A stretch of 64,000 nt of DNA, taken from NCBI GenBank assembly GCA_945643635.1, contig CALZFC010000062.1, positions 1,090,501-1,154,500 of the forward strand, in the 5' to 3' direction. A program made the translations under genes and the position numbers. The notes beneath the pieces were generated by a model, which saw nothing but the letters and a program-made list of their open reading frames with translations, searched no databases and was not told the origin of the DNA. Position 1 is the first letter of the stretch; each line of letters begins with the position of its first letter. Below, piece after piece: positions 1-11,642 of the stretch. The stretch is from Allodiplogaster sudhausi (taxonomy: Eukaryota; Nematoda; Chromadorea; Rhabditida; Diplogasteridae).

Positions 1-36
1 GGAGAGCACGGCGGCAAGCTGGTCGGACGCGCCCAT
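1..36 (-). CDS. Possible N-terminal tip of a minus-strand gene running off the window
   Basis: Read on the minus strand from an ATG at 34-36, the first bases give an open frame beginning MGASDQLAAVLS that runs off the left edge. Base composition is GC-rich compared with the AT-rich DNA to its right, which suits coding sequence in this genome. Only 12 codons are visible, so no family can be named. The frame is also open upstream of that ATG (NDLIHQMGA), so this could instead be an internal exon. Low confidence. Confidence 0.25.
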   Translation of the reverse strand, partial: MGASDQLAAVLS

Positions 37-1581
37 CTGGTGAATCAAATCATTCTTCACAAAACCAGAGTTTGACAACATTATAAGAAAGATAGCAGTG
101 AAATAACAATATAAATTTTTTTTATTAATGTAAAAAAAATGCATAAAAATTTTATTATGATACAAAATGTTCAAAGACTCCGAAAAGAGGAAGAGTCCCC
201 ATGTCTATTCAGTCACCCCACCCCACCTCCTGTATTTATACTCCCGTTAGTTAACTCTAATGACATCACCCTCGTTAATGCTTGTTTACTAACCTTGTTG
301 TGCGCTCATCTTTCTCTGATTAGCTGCTTCACCTCCTCTTCCCTTCTCTCTCTCCTCTCTCTCGCTCTCTCTCTCTCTCTATTTCTCCCTCTCTCTCTCT
401 CTCTCTGAAAACGGCTCGAGGTCGAACGTGCATATTCATTTTCTCTCGTTATTTTGCCCCAGGGAAAACAAGAATAAAGAGGAACTTTCAAGAACTTTCC
501 CTTATGCGTCATCCTTGCTTCTTTCCTTTCTCACTGTTACTATTGCCATTATTGTGCTAGTTCATACATTTTCGCTTGTCCTTGTTAATAGCGGCAACTT
601 TCCATTGTTACAGCCAATCTGGAACGATTATTTTCATATTTGTTTTGGTCGCCATGCGCAGAAAAACAGGCATTTTAGGCGTATTGGTGACCTTCGAGCA
701 TTCTCTCTCTAGCTCTTCTCTCTCTCTCTCTCTCTCTCGCTCTTCTCTCTCATTCTCTCTCTCTTCATCTATCATCTCACTCGCACTCTCTTCTTTTCTC
801 TTCATCTCCCATTATATCTTCCTGTCTCACTCGCATCCTTGTCTCTTCTTCCTTCAATAGATGCCGCCTCGAGACTTGTTCCACACGGGAAGAGCTGCCT
901 CGGCCAAGCTTGGCTAATAATGGCGGTTAATTTCTGGCTCTCTCTCTCCCTTTCTCTGATTTCTCAATCTTTCTTGGTTTGTGCATTCATCGTTCTCCTC
1001 GCCACTTACATACCTCACCATAATTGTGCTTTCGCCACTTATGCCTCGTACGCGGAATGCCACAATTTGTTTATCAAAAAGAGAAATATTTCGTGTCTCA
1101 TGCAGAAAAAGTGAGACGCGAGACGAGAAAGATGCCAAAGACGCAGACCTAGCTCGCCAGGAGTTCGTAGAATCGAAGAGCATGACACATTCCAAGGAAG
1201 GTCATTTACTGTTCGTAATTTAAAAACAAAATTCCGAAGATAGACTCAAATTCACTCCCGCTTTTTTGTATATTTTCTAGCCTTCTAATTAAGTGCGAAA
1301 GAATTTTTATTTTATGTCGATAAATAAACTCTTCTGTGTTGGATGCTGTTGAGAACTCGCATCCAGAAGCAGCATAAAACAATTATTGGACGGCGTATCC
1401 GGCATGATTCGAGTTTATTTAATCGCTTAATCTTTTAAAAAATAATAATAATTAGGTGCGTCAAGTAAGAAGAAAACGGAGTGAATATGAAGAGAGGGGG
1501 GTAGCAAGAAGCGAAAACTATACAAGTCGATAAATTGGCCGTGAAACCTCCAATCAATACCGCCTATTTCACGGCTGCGAT
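37..1581. other. Intergenic DNA, no supported gene
   Basis: About 1.5 kb of AT-rich DNA interrupted by (CT)n-rich stretches near 340-410 and 700-850. The short open frames here are low-complexity Leu/Ser or Arg/Glu runs produced by the CT/GA repeats. I see no codon bias and no splice-phase support for a gene. Confidence 0.6.
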
Positions 1582-4500
1582 CTACAAGGCCTTGAAGATG
1601 GCCTTGAATCCGCGGACTCCTCTGCCATCCGTCGCCGTGAGTGTCATGCGTAGAATGTTGTAGCCCGCGGTGTAGTAGAAGCGGCCCGGCTCGCCCTTGC
1701 CGGTTAACCTAATTTGAATATGAAATATTGGCATATATGCACATATTTAGCGAAAAACCTATTCTGGGTCACAAATGTTAATTTGCCTCAAAAATATTTC
1801 GTGTCACTATTCCTTTTTTGCCATACAATATTTTCAGTCCCAATTATCAATTATTTTTGCCACAAATTGCTCTCTGTCTTCGTGTGGATTATGCTGGTGA
1901 AAACCATCACCCGCGCATGGGCCAAAACACCGACGCCCGGTTGTGGCATGCCCTGCTATTTTCCTCAAAATCGCACCTCAAGAGGCCATTCATTTACTCT
2001 CGCCCTTTTGAGTGCCCTCTAATAGTGCCCTTCCCCCCGCAAGGGTATTGAAAAATAGTTAGCTCCTTCTAATAGAACCCCCTTATAATATTGCCCCTCC
2101 CCTCGCAAGGGTATTGAAAAATAGTACACCCCGAGAGTAATAATGAAAAAAATGCCGTATATCTTTTTCTCATTAAAAAAATGCCTGCTGATATACATAT
2201 AATGCACTACATGCTTCGCTTCGCTGCTGAGTTTTTATCTTTTATCGATTATTACAAAGGTACTAGAGAGAAAAAAAACAGATAAATGATACAAGAGAAA
2301 AGCTGACGTGGCGATGGGAAGATTAGTGAAAGCGCCGTCGAAGAGTTCGAGTCGATCGCAGCATTCGTTGAGCTCAAAGTCGGCGAACTGGACGAAGACG
2401 TGCTTCCGTTCGGGGGCCACGAGGTAGAAGTCGCAGCTGAGAGGGCCGGGGTCGAGCGGGTACGACGGAGAGTACACCTGGCACATCATTGTACTAGAAT
2501 CACACCATTTAATAGAAGATCACACTCTACTACGATATTCATGTTGAGTGGGGAACACGTTAAGTATTTTGGTCCTTTGTTTCTCTACATATGTATGTAC
2601 ATAGATATGTATATTGGGTAAAGAATAAATATGTAACTTGGTATTTCACATAGCATCGCATTGAACTAATGCAATAAAAAGTCATAAATGGAATAAATGA
2701 GAAAAGTAATATTGTATCCTCACAATTTCGCTCTGATTGTAATAGTACGGGTTCTGCGGACAGCCGGGTGGCGTGACGGTTCCATTCGTGTCGGGTGCTG
2801 CAAATTGCAGGTGAAAAGCGTTTTTCTAATTTGTCAGATTTGAGTGCCTCACTTGCTTCTTTCTACCTCGGACAAATGTAAAGGTAGACCTCCGATGTGA
2901 AAAAATGTAAGGTTCGTGGTGATTTGAAAACTGTACAGCCAAAAATAGTCATTTTCTATTTGCACGAACAGAGTCGAAGAATCGGTTCACAAGCTGCGGC
3001 GCAAAAACAATAAACAAAATCACTTTAAATAAATGATCGCCAACGTCCCAAGGGAGAAGTATCCGAATGCCCGTTCATGGTTCTACCGTACCTGGCCGAC
3101 CGCATACGTATGGCATCACGCTCGTGACGCATTGGCTGCTCATCCAGCGACCGTTCAGCGAGTTCGTCTCCAGCGCGCCGCAGTGGCCAAAAATGTCGGA
3201 TGGATAGCCTGGCGTCAACATTACTCTTTTTATATATAAATAATTAGAAATTCTAATCGTGAGAAGTGTTTTTTGTTACAATTTTGATGTTTTAATATCT
3301 AAAGAAGGCGTCTACCGTACCGGGCGCAAAGTTAGTGTAGGACACATTGGTGGCATCGCTCCAGGCGAGCTGTGGTTGCTGGCTATCCGGGCCGGCACCG
3401 GTCGCATTCGAACGCAGACCGATGTGGACGCCGTTCACGATCTTGAGGGAGCGGGCGCGGGCGAGGATGAAGTCGTTGGTCTGTAAAAAGAGAGAGAAAG
3501 AGAGACAAGAGAGAGAAGATAGAATAAGGGTGGGCGAAGAGATAGAAAGATAAGAGGAGAAAGAGAGAGAGTCGGTGGAAAACGAATGGGAAGTAAACGA
3601 AATGCGGACGCGAACCTCCTGATCGTGAATGGAAGCGATATTCGAGTGCTCTGCTTTGCACTGCAGCTCGGCGACGTTCAGGTATTGCTGATGACAATGA
3701 GATTGCTGCTACTTCACTAGACAATTATCACATCTTTCATAGGAAAAAAGATAAAATAAAATAATATTCCCCAAGTTTATATGTCGCCAACATTCTCTGT
3801 CTTTACGCTGATACACGTCGCCGATCCGGGTACTTTCTCGTAGCCGTCGCAGCTATCGTCTGTACATTTGCGATCTTTTTCCTCGCGCTCTCTCTCTCTC
3901 TCTGTCTCTTTCTGTCTCTCTATCCCTCTGTCTCTCTCTCCGACCTATTCTCTTCGGCATTCTGCAGAGTGGATTGATATACGAGTACGCGTCGACCGCC
4001 TTCCACTCGCCCGTCACTCCGTCCAGCAGATAGCCGTACGACTTTGACGTGCATGGCGTATCTGCGCTTTGGTGAATCACAGCAATTATCGTGCTTCAGT
4101 AAATGGCACACTACAATTCATCTCGTGGAATCGTTTTTCGAAACTCATCAGATACACACGAAAACTTTTACTGCTGTTGGAATATGTCAGAAAATAGTGC
4201 GTGGCATACGAATATTGCTGTAGTCGAGAGGACTGCCATCGATCCAGTAGTACTTGCGAGTAGATGGATTGCATCGCAGGCCGAGCCATACTTGATGCCG
4301 CGCGATGGTCGGCCACGTTGCGACCAGGCGGCGAATTAGCTCGTTCTCCGAAAACCAAGAGACGAAAGCAGAAGACCATTTTACAAAAGACGGTTTCAAT
4401 CAATATGCAAATGTTCTGCTCTAATTTTGCACATAATTTTTTTTCATGTCTACTCCCATTAAGAACTCGTGCTATTTCTTGCTTCTCACCAATCTATCTC

Positions 4501-4921
4501 TTTTTTCTCTCTCCCTCCCTCTCTTCTCTCTTTCCCTGCCCGCAAACCTTAGCCGAGTGAATGGAAGCCAGCTCGGCCGCGTCCCTCTCGCATTCCGTGA
4601 CTGCGTTCTCGAATGGCTGCTGCGCGTAATGAATGCGGAAGCACGCGCCGCCGAACCACGGCTCGTAGAAGTTTGGGCAGCTCCCGGCGTCTGCCATAGA
4701 ATGACCAACTTTAATATTCTATATTTTGGGCCATAAAAAACACCTATGTATGTATGTGCGTAGCCATGATCATATAAGTATTTTATCCTGTAAGCAAGAT
4801 AAATAAACATTGATCCCATACCTAAATTAACAGAAGAAAAAGTTATTTAAAAAAATTGTTCCGTACCAGCGACTTGCAGCGCCGCGAGGAAGAGGAGAAG
4901 CCATCTAAGAATAGGAGACAT
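1582..4921 (-). CDS. Secreted protein with two C-type lectin domains and a CUB domain (CLEC family)
   Basis: An eleven-exon model of about 400 residues. Exon 1 (4867-4921) encodes a signal peptide, MSPILRWLLLFLAALQVAG. Exons at 4548-4690, about 4190-4350 and about 3955-4065 form the first lectin domain, with the WLGLRCN and WIDGSPLDY core motifs. Exons near 3785-3850, 3615-3690, 3330-3482 and 3070-3205 form the second lectin domain (SIHDQE, VHIGLRSN, YVCGRP). Exons near 2721-2795, 2300-2472 and 1582-1706 encode a CUB domain ending FKAIFKAL then a stop. The modelled splice phases agree. Two lectin domains plus CUB is a common architecture of C. elegans CLEC proteins, many of which are secreted and respond to infection or stress. 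Ligand and calcium dependence cannot be judged here. The exact boundaries of the exon beginning NELIRRL are least certain. Confidence 0.85.
2029..2129. repeat. Two-copy repeat inside the last CLEC intron
   Basis: The block around gcaagggtattgaaaaatag occurs at about 2039-2060 and again at about 2105-2126, each preceded by a C-rich run. It lies in the intron between the final two exons of the lectin gene. Two copies are too few to assign a repeat class. Confidence 0.6.
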
Positions 4922-5466
4922 CTGCTGACAACGAGAGCGAAGAGTGAGAAGAGCGCGGCTGTGACAGAATCGAAACCCCCGGAAGCCTCCATAGGCGATT
5001 TCTTCTTCTTATCAATGCAGTACACTTTCGAATGAATGGCACGCCATGTGCATACAGATTGAAAACAGCGAGAGAACGGGAGAGAAAGAGAGAGAGAAAT
5101 AAGCGAGAAGGAGAGACAGAGCGAGAGACGAAAGACGACGGAGAGACAGAAAGAGGACGATCAAACAGGAAGTCAGAATACGGGCACACGTCAAGTGAAC
5201 CAGAAACCAAGAGTCCACAAATTTATGACCGTGTAGGCGGACAGTTTCCAATAATCTTTGGTGAACCCCGTTTTCTTATTCCCAACAAGCAAAAGATCCG
5301 TGCTTGAACATACTTTTGCAAGAGCAAAAGCACAGGATGTAAGTAGTCACATAAACAAGTCATAAGTATTTCGATTAATAAAATAGTAATGTATTCCCCC
5401 CTGGTAACAGAGATTCTCATCATTGCAAAAAAAGTTCGGTACTATTCGAGTAAATGTGTCAATTAA
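4922..5466. other. Upstream region of the lectin gene
   Basis: About 540 bases lie between the lectin start codon and the minisatellite, and include a GA-rich purine stretch at about 5070-5160. This is where the lectin promoter would be expected, but I recognise no specific element. The open frames across it are purine-run artefacts. Confidence 0.4.
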
Positions 5467-7257
5467 TCTCTCCCTCTCCTTACCTCTCTCGCTGTCTCTC
5501 CCTCTCCTTACCTCTCTCGCTGTCTCTCCCTCTCCTTACCTCTCTCGCTGTCTCTCCCTCTCCTTACCTCTCTCGCTGTCTCTCCCTCTCCTTACCTCTC
5601 TCGCTGTCTCTCCCTCTCCTTACCTCTCTCGCTGTCTCTCCCTCTCCTTACCTCTCTCGCTGTCTCTCCCTCTCCTTACCTCTCTCGCTGTCTCTCCCTC
5701 TCCTTACCTCTCTCGCTGTCTCTCCCTCTCCTTACCTCTCTCGCTGTCTCTCCCTCTCCTTACCTCTCTCGCTGTCTCTCCCTCTCCTTACCTCTCTCGC
5801 TGTCTCTCCCTCTCCTTACCTCTCTCGCTGTCTCTCCCTCTCCTTACCTCTCTCGCTGTCTCTCCCTCTCCTTACCTCTCTCGCTGTCTCTCCCTCTCCT
5901 TACCTCTCTCGCTGTCTCTCCCTCTCCTTACCTCTCTCGCTGTCTCTCCCTCTCCTTACCTCTCTCGCTGTCTCTCCCTCTCCTTACCTCTCTCGCTGTC
6001 TCCCCTCTCCTTACCTCTCTCGCTGTCTCTCCCTCTCCTTACCTCTCTCGCTGTCTCTCCCTCTCCTTACCTCTCTCGCTGTCTCTCCCTCTCCTTACCT
6101 CTCTCGCTGTCTCTCCCTCTCCTTACCTCTCTCGCTGTCTCTCCCTCTCCTTACCTCTCTCGCTGTCTCTCCCTCTCCTTACCTCTCTCGCTGTCTCTCC
6201 CTCTCCTTACCTCTCTCGCTGTCTCTCAGTCTCCTTACCTCTCTCGCTGTCTCTCCCTCTCCTTACCTCTCTCGCTGTCTCTCCCTCTCCTTACCTCTCT
6301 CGCTGTCTCTCCCTCTCCTTACCTCTCTCGCTGTCTCTCCCTCTCCTTACCTCTCTCGCTGTCTCTCCCTCTCCTTACCTCTCTCGCTGTCTCTCCCTCT
6401 CCTTACCTCTCTCGCTGTCTCTCCCTCTCCTTACCTCTCTCGCTGTCTCTCCCTCTCCTTACCTCTCTCGCTGTCTCTCCCTCTCCTTACCTCTCTCGCT
6501 GTCTCTCCCTCTCCTTACCTCTCTCGCTGTCTCTCCCTCTCCTTACCTCTCTCGCTGTCTCTCCCTCTCCTTACCTCTCTCGCTGTCTCTCCCTCTCCTT
6601 ACCTCTCTCGCTGTCTCTCCCTCTCCTTACCTCTCTCGCTGTCTCTCCCTCTCCTTACCTCTCTCGCTGTCTCTCCCTCTCCTTACCTCTCTCGCTGTCT
6701 CTCCCTCTCCTTACCTCTCTCGCTGTCTCTCCCTCTCCTTACCTCTCTCGCTGTCTCTCCCTCTCCTTACCTCTCTCGCTGTCTCTCCCTCTCCTTACCT
6801 CTCTCGCTGTCTCTCCCTCTCCTTACCTCTCTCGCTGTCTCTCCCTCTCCTTACCTCTCTCGCTGTCTCTCCCTCTCCTTACCTCTCTCGCTGTCTCTCC
6901 CTCTCCTTACCTCTCTCGCTGTCTCTCCCTCTCCTTACCTCTCTCGCTGTCTCTCCCTCTCCTTACCTCTCTCGCTGTCTCTCCCTCTCCTTACCTCTCT
7001 CGCTGTCTCTCCCTCTCCTTACCTCTCTCGCTGTCTCTCCCTCTCCTTACCTCTCTCGCTGTCTCTCCCTCTCCTTACCTCTCTCGCTGTCTCTCCCTCT
7101 CCTTACCTCTCTCGCTGTCTCTCCCTCTCCTTACCTCTCTCGCTGTCTCTCGGTCTCCTTACCTCTCTCGCTGTCTCTCCCTCTCCTTACCTCTCTCGCT
7201 GTCTCTCCCTCTCCTTACCTCTCTCGCTGTCTCTCAGTCTCCTTACCTCTCTCGCTG
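5467..7257. repeat. Minisatellite: 64 copies of a 28-bp CT-rich unit
   Basis: The unit is tctctccctctcc followed by ttacctctctcgctg. The span is 1791 bases, which fits 63 units of 28 bases plus one unit shortened by a single base near 6001. Apart from that unit I see only three variant units, near 6225 and 7233 (cagtctcc) and near 7150 (cggtctcc), so the array is very homogeneous. Because 28 is not a multiple of three and the unit lacks stop codons, two plus-strand frames stay open for more than 600 codons. These are artefacts, not genes. On the minus strand each unit contains GAGAGGTAAGG, a close match to a 5' splice site. Confidence 0.95.
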
Positions 7258-7685
7258 TCTCCCTATCTCTCTCTCTATCTCGATGCCCCCTCTCTTCCTT
7301 TCTCTATTTTTCTATTTTTTGATATTCTTCCGTCCCTTATTTTATCGTTTCTAAAACACCGAATATACCCTCTTTAGAGTGCATGCCACAATCACCTCTT
7401 TCTTTGGAGTAGCGAAGTATCTGGGTTGGTGTCGTGTTTTCGTATTCGATCCGAAATACATGACTTTGTAATAGCAATAAAGCATATTGTAGCATTTTTT
7501 ATGTAAAAATAGAGTGCTAATTGGGCAGGACGGGCAGCGCGTCCTCTTTTTCCCCCACCCGTTGTCGGTTTTGAGGACGGATCGGGCGGATCGACAAAGA
7601 CTTTTTTTTTTCGAAATTTTGAAGGAATGAGAATTTCTACCTGAATACTAATTTTCATAAAGCGAGACCGCATCCAATCGATCTT
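7258..7685. other. Spacer after the minisatellite
   Basis: A short degenerate CT-rich tail continues to about 7310, followed by AT-rich DNA. I see no coding exon. Confidence 0.4.
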
Positions 7686-8129
7686 TTAGGCCAACCTCAA
7701 AAAGAATGTAAATTTAAACTGTTTTTTATTCTCCCGGCAATCCAACATCCTTTTTTTTAAATGATGGAATCGTGGCAGAATAAAAACAGTCAGCTTGTAC
7801 TTCACGGGAAGATTAAATTTTTCAGATCTTTGGTGAATTAATTCGGCTTGGTATTCAACTGATACCTGCAGAGAACAATTGCGGATGTTTCCACCTTTCA
7901 AACGTAGAAAGCTAAACGGCTGGAGTTTAGAAGGCTCGGTCATTCTCTCACCCCACTGTTTCAGCGAAAAGGAGAATTGGAGAAGGCTGAATCCTGCCGC
8001 CATACAAATGTCATAGTCAATGAACCCACAATGTTTGCTGTACTCTCTGCCAAGCAACAAACAGACGAGAGTCACAGGACTGCCACTTTCTTTTGTAAAT
8101 TGAAGAAAAGCTGCATCTTGCTGCTTCAA
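7686..8129 (-). CDS. Unrecognised open frame, doubtful gene
   Basis: A 147-codon minus-strand frame without low-complexity character. Part of it (MAAGFSLLQFSFSLKQ, then SKLQPFSFLRLKGG) ends at CTGCAG|GTATCAG near 7864, a good 5' splice site, so the real exon, if any, would stop there. Codon use is not biased like that of the confident genes nearby, no domain is recognisable and I could not find partner exons. It may be chance sequence downstream of the SDR gene. Confidence 0.2.
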   Translation of the reverse strand: MKQQDAAFLQFTKESGSPVTLVCLLLGREYSKHCGFIDYDICMAAGFSLLQFSFSLKQWGERMTEPSKLQPFSFLRLKGGNIRNCSLQVSVEYQAELIHQRSEKFNLPVKYKLTVFILPRFHHLKKRMLDCRENKKQFKFTFFLRLA

Positions 8130-8368
8130 ATGGAGAGCGAATGATGAAAATGGCCAAGAACACGTGCATTCGTAACGAAGGTTTTATTTTCGATTTGATA
8201 TTGATTGGAAGCGTTTGTATTCTCACAACTGTATTTTATACGAGCAACAAAGATCTTGTACAATATCAAACTTTATTACAAAAATGAAAAATTCTTCGGT
8301 TCGAGAAACAATTAAAAACGAACAAAAACCAATATGGAAATAAGTATTCGTGTCTACTTCTACGCTGG

Positions 8369-10415
8369 CTACAGATTAACGCGAGGACGCGCAAGTTCGA
8401 AGCCGCCGTCAACCTTAGAAATATACGTGGAAAAAGGTAAAAAGACTAAAATGACATGATGAGAATACCTTGAGTAGTTCGCCGGTAGTGAACGAAGAAG
8501 CTTCCGTCGCAAGGAAGAAAACTGCTTTGGCAATCTGCAATTGTCCACCTCAGGATGATTGTTTTTCGCGCAATCACTAGGATTAAAAAACATAAGGTAA
8601 ATAATATCCCGTTAGTATTTCATAGCAAAAATAACTTCAACAAACCTCAATCGGTTCTCCGATTCGTTTCATTGGACAAATTGGTTTGAAGGCTTCAATG
8701 AACTGAAATCGAAGAGAAATAGATTCCTACTAAATGAGTAACTCAATGTTAGCAGAAAATAACAAGCTATTTTTCATTTCTCGAAATCTGCAATGGGCAA
8801 CTACAACCTCCGTGTAGAACTCCGTGGGCATTCCTGCTCGAATTTGAAATTCACTCGTGATGAGACCGGGACTACAAAGATATATATTTAATACACTTAC
8901 AGAAACAATATGCATGAGTTTTAATGATTTGATTTTTTTTACAATTTTTATTTATTATACGAAGAGAATGAAATAATAAATATGGCATTACATGAAGTGC
9001 TAACTTGACAGAGTTGACGCGCACGCCCTTGTCTGCGACTTCGAGTGCGAGCACCTTTGTGAACTGGTCGAGCGCAGCCTTCGACATGCAGTAGTAACCG
9101 TTGCCGGGGATCTCAAATTACAGTAACTTTGGTTAATTTTATTTAAAAAAATTAAAAACTAAGCATTTCAAGATATGTATTAAAACAAATAATGACGAAA
9201 CCGGAAAGAGCCCGGCGCCACTGTTGATGTTAACAACAGTGCCTTTGGCTTCGATGACGTGTGGCAGAGCGAGTTGGGTCAGTTGGATCACGCTGTATCA
9301 AGAAAATTGTTTTATAATAAAAAAAAAGATTATTATTTTTTTAATGTATGTAAGTTAACGATACTGTTTACTACAAATATAAGACAAATAATCAAATCTC
9401 AGAGTTCTCAGACGTGCCTTCGCACGTTGACATCGATAATCTTGTCGAAAGAATCGATGTCGGTGCTCGCGAGGTCGCCACGGAGAGCCATTCCGGCGTT
9501 GTTTACCTGGAATTTAGACAATGTTTCGCTTTTCTCTGCTATTCTAGATGCATTCTAATGAGCTAATTGCGACATTTGAGTGAAGATTTGTATCTATGCA
9601 TTTTTTTTCTCGAATTTAGCATATTCATGTGAATTAGTCAAAAAGTGCCTAAAATTACATTTTGTGAAAAAACCATTAAGATTTATAAAATTCAAATAGG
9701 ATATGTCAATTTTGCCGAACTTGTCGACAGTATTCTTGACGATTGCTTCACGAGTCGCCGGCTCGGTGAGGTCGCCAGCCGTAGTAACCACCTGAGATAT
9801 TACAATCTCACTTGAAATTCGCGACTTGTGCACAGCTCAGAATTGCTGCCAAGAGCACTGACTTCGAGAGCGCCCTTCTTGACGCACTGGGCGGCCACCT
9901 CCGCGAGTGCCTTGACATTTCTGCCCGAGAGCGAGAGCCGCCACTTCTGTTCGGCAAAGAAGAGAGCGATGCCCTTGCCGATGCCCGACGATGCGCCTGA
10001 AGGGAAGGATAACTTTAAATCTACTACATATACATATATACATAGATAGCATGTTTTATGGCTGCATTTTACAATCATTTCAGTTTCTCCTGCTTTGCGC
10101 GCAGAAACGGGTGCTTTTGTTCCCTTTCGACTTGCCGTTGGAAATGACCCTGTCAAACAATTCGGATATAATCTCTTATGTTGTTCGAGCAAAATACAAT
10201 GGTATGTACACACATACATGTTTAAAATACACATGTAGATTAAAAATGGTCTTAAGGTTGGCAAATATTCTCGTGCATGTATGGAAATTTTAATCACTTA
10301 ATTTTCTGCTCATGATCTTATTTTGAATCTAGTGAGGCTGTTCTTTTGCGATGAAATTGTAATAAGGGCAAAAAAAAGACAGGAGCAACATACCTGTGAT
10401 GACCACGACCGACAT
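8369..10415 (-). CDS. Short-chain dehydrogenase/reductase (classical SDR), intact copy
   Basis: A classical NAD(P)-dependent oxidoreductase of about 255 residues in nine or ten small exons. The start MSVVVIT is followed across an intron by the cofactor motif GASSGIGKG. Then come the VNNAG motif, the NINSGAG segment with the catalytic Ser position, the active-site YYCMSK (Tyr and Lys) and the NPGLITSEFQIRAG segment. The C-terminus is GELLK, then VDGGFELARPRVNL, then stop. Exon phases agree throughout. TTTCAATTTCAG ends at 10446, about 30 bases before the ATG, and would serve as a trans-splice acceptor. The substrate cannot be deduced; nematodes have many dhs paralogues. A damaged tandem copy lies immediately upstream. 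Confidence 0.88.
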
Positions 10416-11117
10416 CTTGGTGATGAGGTTTTGTTAGAGGCGAATCTGAAATTGAAAGTAAAATTTTTCAAGCGAAGTAAAAGTTTAAAAAAAGTACCTT
10501 CCCTAATACAAGCAGCCGGTAACGAAGGGGAAATGGAATCGATGTTGATTTGTATGATAAAATAATGGGTCAAAATCTTTGTATTTGAAATGATCTGTGA
10601 TGACAAAATAGTAGAGTTATACGGCGAAAGTTGCATTTTCGAGAACGGCGCATATGGGGTATTCTATGCAAACGTGTGAAACGATTGATGACAAAATTGC
10701 ATGCGCCATTGCGAAAGAGGCTTCGTATGGAAATCATTAAATAATCAACTAAACAACAAAACCAGTTTTGAACGAAATTGTCACCGCAAAAGTGGGAGAC
10801 TGAAAGTTCGTTACAAGGTGAATGTGTATCTAGCAAGAAGCCAGGAATGAGAAATGGTGATAATGTGGAAAATAAGGGAGAAATAAAAGCGAACAAATTG
10901 TGCCGTTTCGTAGTTTTTCGTGCTCCTTTGCTGCACAAAAACACACATTTGTGAACTGTGTTCATTCTGCAGCGAAGATTATTACTGCTCTCTCGGCTTG
11001 TCTGTTCCTCTCTTCCTCCTATGCTATTTTTTATAAACTTCACTCGGTTCAGCGCAGAGATGTGTTGTAGTTTCTGAATGGAAAAGAGTAAATAAATCTA
11101 GAGAGAGAGAGAGATGT

Positions 11118-11148
<31 letters not shown>

Positions 11149-11642
11149 AAAAGAGAGAAGATCAGACAGACTGACAGAGAAAGAGAGAGCAGGTGGATCA
11201 GAGCAGCAGGGTACAACTTGTTGTATTTGTGTTCTGTAGTCTCACAATCAGCAAATGACATTTTATGCTATAAATATTTTTGTCATTATGGACTTGGCGA
11301 TCCGGAACGAATTCTTCCCCATTCCATTTCTAATTCGCCTTCTGTTATTAATGATGGTTCTTATTAGAAATAACAAGCAATTGTCTCCTTTCACCAGTAA
11401 TAACTATATGCCAGTCTTTCATTCGAGAGAAAAAACTAATACACCTAGTAGTTTACAAGAGACATGTTATGTGTTTGAAAATAATTTATCGTTAGTTTTA
11501 TCAAATGTCTTGATAGTGATGCAGAGCGTGGCGCCTTCAAACCAAACAAAACAATAAAAAATACTGCAGAATTTATAGTCATTAATTGCTTCGAATATAT
11601 TCATTCCATGAGCCAAGAACAAAGACTTCAAAACGAGAGTAT
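10416..11642. other. Spacer between the two SDR genes
   Basis: Contains the probable trans-splice acceptor for the downstream SDR (ends 10446), AT-rich DNA and a GA-rich tract at about 11100-11190. A 157-codon minus-strand frame at 10570-11043 shows no motif, no codon bias and no splice context that I trust. Confidence 0.45.

Noticed and set aside
5423..7354. Open frames of 643 and 622 codons on the plus strand
   Set aside because: They are read-through of the 28-bp minisatellite, whose unit has no stop in these frames. The two frames give the same Ser/Leu/Pro pattern, and a 1-base deletion in one unit simply changes register.
10570..11043. 157-codon minus-strand frame upstream of the intact SDR gene
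   Set aside because: No motif, no codon bias; it overlaps the region expected to hold the promoter and 5' UTR.
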